A stretch of DNA of 64,000 bases from Sthenelais limicola (Eukaryota > Annelida > Polychaeta > Phyllodocida > Sigalionidae), in the NCBI GenBank assembly GCA_942159475.1, contig OW804096.1, positions 124,858,941 through 124,922,940 on the forward strand. Direction: 5' to 3'. The translations under genes and the position numbers were made by a program. Positions within the stretch are counted from its first letter, which is position 1. Every line of letters starts with the position of its first letter. The notes under the pieces were generated by a model. That model was not told where the DNA came from. It ran no database searches and saw only the letters and a program-made list of their open reading frames with translations. Positions 60,369-64,000 of this stretch are shown here, piece after piece.

Positions 60369-61480
60369 AAGCCAACAAAATCCGACAGGACAAAGGCCGA
60401 CCGGCCATTAGCCGACATGGACACAACACTGTAAAAAGCTATTAAAATTCATGGAATCGTGAACCCAGAATACAAAGCTATGGATGGTTAATGGATACGT
60501 GAGAATAATCATATATCCATATGCATACCCTTTTATTTTATTAATTTGTAATTGCTAAATTCAATATTATATAGCCGAAAATGCTTTGGCATAATAAACC
60601 ACCAGTATGTATTATATACATCTGCTGCTGCTATGGGGAAGGCTAACTAGCAATATTAAGCTTGGAATGAAATGAAACATGATGGAAACAATTTGTACAA
60701 ATTATCATTGATATTCTTTTGACATTTCAGCGTTCCTTCTTCTAGGAAAAACCAATTAAGGATTTATTTTGATTACTGTTCTATACATATTACTGTTATT
60801 ATAATATTTAGCATTCAAATCACATTAGGTGTGTGTGTATGGGGGTGGGGTAATATTTTGCATTTGGGTTTAATTCCGTATACTACTGGTGGAAATAAAG
60901 TCTAGTTTTAGTTTTTAAAATATGACCAATAAAAGATCATATCTCTATAGATATCAGTTATAGAATAATGCATATATATACCTCCCCTGAAAGCTTATTT
61001 ATAAACAGTCAAATGTGATGGCAGTCATTTATAGATGAGAGAGTTACAATACATTATATTTTCAGTGGCTAATGGGTAACGGTCCGTGAGAATTAACCAG
61101 CACACCTATTAGTTAATCATAAGGGGTCAGAGGGACCCTTATATCATGGGGGAGGCCTGCCGTCAGGTGAGCCTCCCTGTCTGCTTGGATGGTGAAGCCG
61201 TCCAATCAGATCTAATTAGTTAAACTTTTAGGAATGTACATACTTATGATGCAATAAGGTATAACAATGTGACAATATATTTAGAACGGAAAATCCGGCC
61301 CCATGCAAGAGATATTCATGGCCACTATAATTCATCAATTTCTACTGATAAGAACATACATCTTTATGACTAAATGTATGCAGCCTAGATAACCTACCGA
61401 ATATGAAACAATTACCCAAATGAAATAATTATGTCGGCTTTTGTCCTTACCAGCCTTCGTCCTATCGGCTTTTGTCATGT
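60369..61480. mobile_element. Possible ~1.1 kb non-autonomous element with related inverted ends
   Basis: The left end (60369-60418: CAAAATCCGACAGGACAAAG, then GCCGAC and TTAGCCGACATGG) and right end (61431-61480, inverted: CAAAAGCCGATAGGACGAAG, then AAAAGCCGACATAA) share the repeated word (C/A)AAAGCCGA.AGGAC. The interior is AT-rich without a transposase. Flanking duplications were not identified, so the pair could also be two independent short repeats. Confidence 0.35.
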
Positions 61481-63507
61481 ACATAACCATACAGAGATGC
61501 CTAGTTGTGCAAGTTGATATCACATTCTTGCCATAATTAAATCAAATCTATGTATTATACACACCAGCATAGTTATATTATGAATTTCTCTACTTCCTGA
61601 TTCAAGAGGTCATATTCATAGAGTTACAATAACCGAAGATATGATATTGATATTGAAAGCATCCACCTAAGTGATCCCTTCACAATGAAGCATATCCCGT
61701 AATAATTGAAGTAATTTAGTACACGAGTTTTGTTTCATCATCATGAGTGCTCTCTCTATTCGTCGTATTAGAACTAATGGAAATACGCTGTATGTCATTA
61801 TTGCATTACGAAGACTCGGATGGGAATTTTTCCTCGATAAATCTTGTTATGATCTGAGCCATTATATTATATAAATGTGTGTTATATAATGTATGTCTCT
61901 ATAATATTTGGAGAGTAGGTCTCTGAATAAATTTACACATTTCAAAGTGCCGAATATAATTATTATCAGTTAATTGATTATATCATTTAGCCGATGAATA
62001 TAGGAAAATTAATATGGACTAATATCTACATGTCTTACTGATATAAATCAAAGGTGAAGTTTTAAAAAAGATGTAAAGGTGTTGATTACATACACCAATT
62101 CTGCAAGTGTAAATAGTAAATAATTATTTCCCCTTTATCGCTAGCATATACGTGTATGCGGTTACATAATTAACTTTGGCATGAATACACCAACACATTT
62201 AACTTCAGTAGACTGTATAATTAGTGCATACAAGAAAAGGAAATTGGCGCCTTGCCTATTGAATGTTATGGATGAAACATTCACAATGAATGTTCCAGGA
62301 TTGTTACCGGTATAAAATATTCATCCCATGGAAACGAGGCGGTGTTAAATGCTGCTCAGAGATCATCCACACGTGAGATGTGGGCATGAAATAATAATGC
62401 TAGGCTGTTTCTAGGCATAAATTGTTGTAATATGTGATTCTCTATAAGTGATACATCACTAACAGCTTAAGCAGCACTGTATGCATTCGTGAATGAACTA
62501 ATGGAGGTTCTGAAAGAGGCTAAAATCCAATTATACCAGAATTCAGAGAAAATAATTAATTCAATGAAAATATATTTTGATCATGAACTTATGGAACAGA
62601 ATATGTTGCGCGTTGCTAGCAACATGACATGTAAAACTATCAATCATTAATTACATTAAAGTTATATAACCTCGCGTTCCATGTTTCCAGGATTCTCTTT
62701 ATTTTATCAGTTGTTCCAATCAACTATTATATTACACTACCTTCTCTCATGATGCTATATTCGATTAACTTATTAATAAGCATATTGTGTAATCATGTAA
62801 TGTTATCCCCCTCGCTCTTCTTCTTGCCCCTATGGCGTAATCCTATGCACAGAGCTGTCAATTACTTTCACATAATTCTAACTCCAATAACATCATCATG
62901 TACATGTATGCATGCCTACATCTGAGGGGTGTCCACATTCCATTAATTGAGATCAAACAGCATACAAGCATCGCAACCTCATAAGTATCTAAACATCTTT
63001 TATTTATCCCTTATACACCACAACTCCCCAAAGTCAATGTCTCGGAGATCACTATTTAAGTTTAAATTCAATTCAATGTGTTCTCATAACGAAATGTGAA
63101 AAAGAAGGCTAAAAATATATATGAGTAATTCCACCAATTGGTCGACATATGGCTATAAAATAATTTTTTGCATTTTTAACGAGAAATCTTGGTCTGGGGG
63201 TATTTTAATCAATTCTATCAGTTTGCCCCATGGAAAATACATCGGAAATAACCCACTTTTATATATCTGACATTAATATTTTAAGTTCTAGAGGGAAAAA
63301 AACCTGTTTTATTGCCTAAAAAATATGAAAATATTGCTAATATGAAAAGAAATGGTGTAAAGAGAGAAAAAAATATGTCCTTTCATGACTACATGTTTAT
63401 TTAAATCTAATATGATGACCCTGGCTACCGAATAATTTGAAAAAAATATATTTCTAATAGTCCATTGGTAGATGTGCAATGCAAAAATGTCTGGGGAAGT
63501 CTGTATA
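61481..63507. other. Non-coding, AT-rich
   Basis: No exon, RNA gene or strong repeat recognised. Confidence 0.45.
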
Positions 63508-63882
63508 TGTCACCATAACGTGCCTATTCAAACCTAGAATAAAAATATATTAGAAAGTCAAAGAAGGTAAAGTAAAGATGTTCTAGAAAGTTTTCAATGT
63601 ATTCGACCATATAATAATGAAAAAAGTTAAATATTATAATTTTCTTCGGAATTAGAGCATATAATATATATTTGGGAAGGTTTTATGTCACCATAACGTG
63701 CCGGACGTTTTAGTTAATAAAAAATAAAATATTTAGAGTTGAAAAAATTAAAGTATGGCTGAAGGTAAGTCATCATATAGCTCAAATATAAACAGCCACA
63801 TTATCCCCCTACTTTGCATTATTACACCTCAAGAGGGCTAAAACATGATGTCACCGTAACGTGCCGGCACGTTACGGTGACA
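63508..63882. repeat. Spaced TGTCACC(A/G)TAACGTGCC repeat ending in a perfect 34-bp palindrome
   Basis: The 17-bp word occurs at 63508 and 63686 (A variant) and at 63849 (G variant), spaced 178 and 163 bp. Words just before the first two, GGGAAGT/GGGAAGG, are also shared. The third copy is fused to its exact reverse complement, giving a palindrome at 63849-63882. This may be the end of a larger element or a diverged satellite continuing beyond the window. Confidence 0.65.
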
Positions 63883-64000
63883 TAAAGTATGTGACATTAA
63901 AATTATGTGACATAATTGACATGACTGTATTGTGTAGACATACAGAGAACCTTTTCCCTAATAATTTTGCCTCTAAAAACTTTAACAGAATGTATATTTA

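Overview
This is AT-rich, intron-bearing animal DNA. It holds one clear host gene, one well-preserved retrotransposon and much repeat debris. Spliceosomal splice signals, AATAAA poly(A) signals, a DIRS/Ngaro-type tyrosine-recombinase retrotransposon, many inverted-repeat elements and clusters of AGGCCT suggest a marine invertebrate, perhaps an echinoderm or another invertebrate deuterostome. The species assignment is inference and no marker gene settles it. Nothing bacterial was seen: no operons, no CRISPR, no rRNA.

Layout. 1-31 kb is almost gene-free. It carries four classes of repeat: a ~200 bp inverted-repeat family (3.46 kb and 21.2 kb, with further copies at 50.9 and 53.2 kb), a ~0.7 kb inverted-repeat element at 9.06-9.78 kb, short tandem arrays (7.6, 9.95, 16.8 and 17.7 kb), and a 1.09 kb element at 18.8-19.9 kb with 28-bp perfect terminal inverted repeats, nested foldbacks and at least ten copies of one 15-bp motif. 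A decayed LINE tail lies at 15.8-16.0 kb on the minus strand.

The host gene lies at about 33.7-43.2 kb on the plus strand. A 2.2 kb first coding exon is joined across a 351-bp phase-0 intron to a 5.2 kb terminal exon, giving a predicted protein of about 2485 residues. Two folded regions (about residues 168-380 and 817-924) are set in long disordered stretches. Five [LM]D[LF]S motifs resemble CtBP-docking peptides. I do not recognise the family by name; a nuclear regulatory or co-repressor scaffold is the most likely reading. A triplet-rich leader and a more complex, TAATTA-containing upstream segment precede it.

44-56 kb is again repeats: a pyrimidine-rich tandem duplication, a 2.2 kb non-autonomous DNA transposon flanked by TAATC duplications, a LINE reverse-transcriptase fragment, minisatellites and foldbacks.

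56.6-60.2 kb is a Ngaro/DIRS-like retrotransposon. Its gag and RT/RNase H are intact and lie in one frame separated by a single TGA. An overlapping tyrosine recombinase stops just after its first catalytic Arg, at a 100-bp foldback that has the exact form of an intron. The window ends in a perfect 34-bp palindrome belonging to a spaced repeat.
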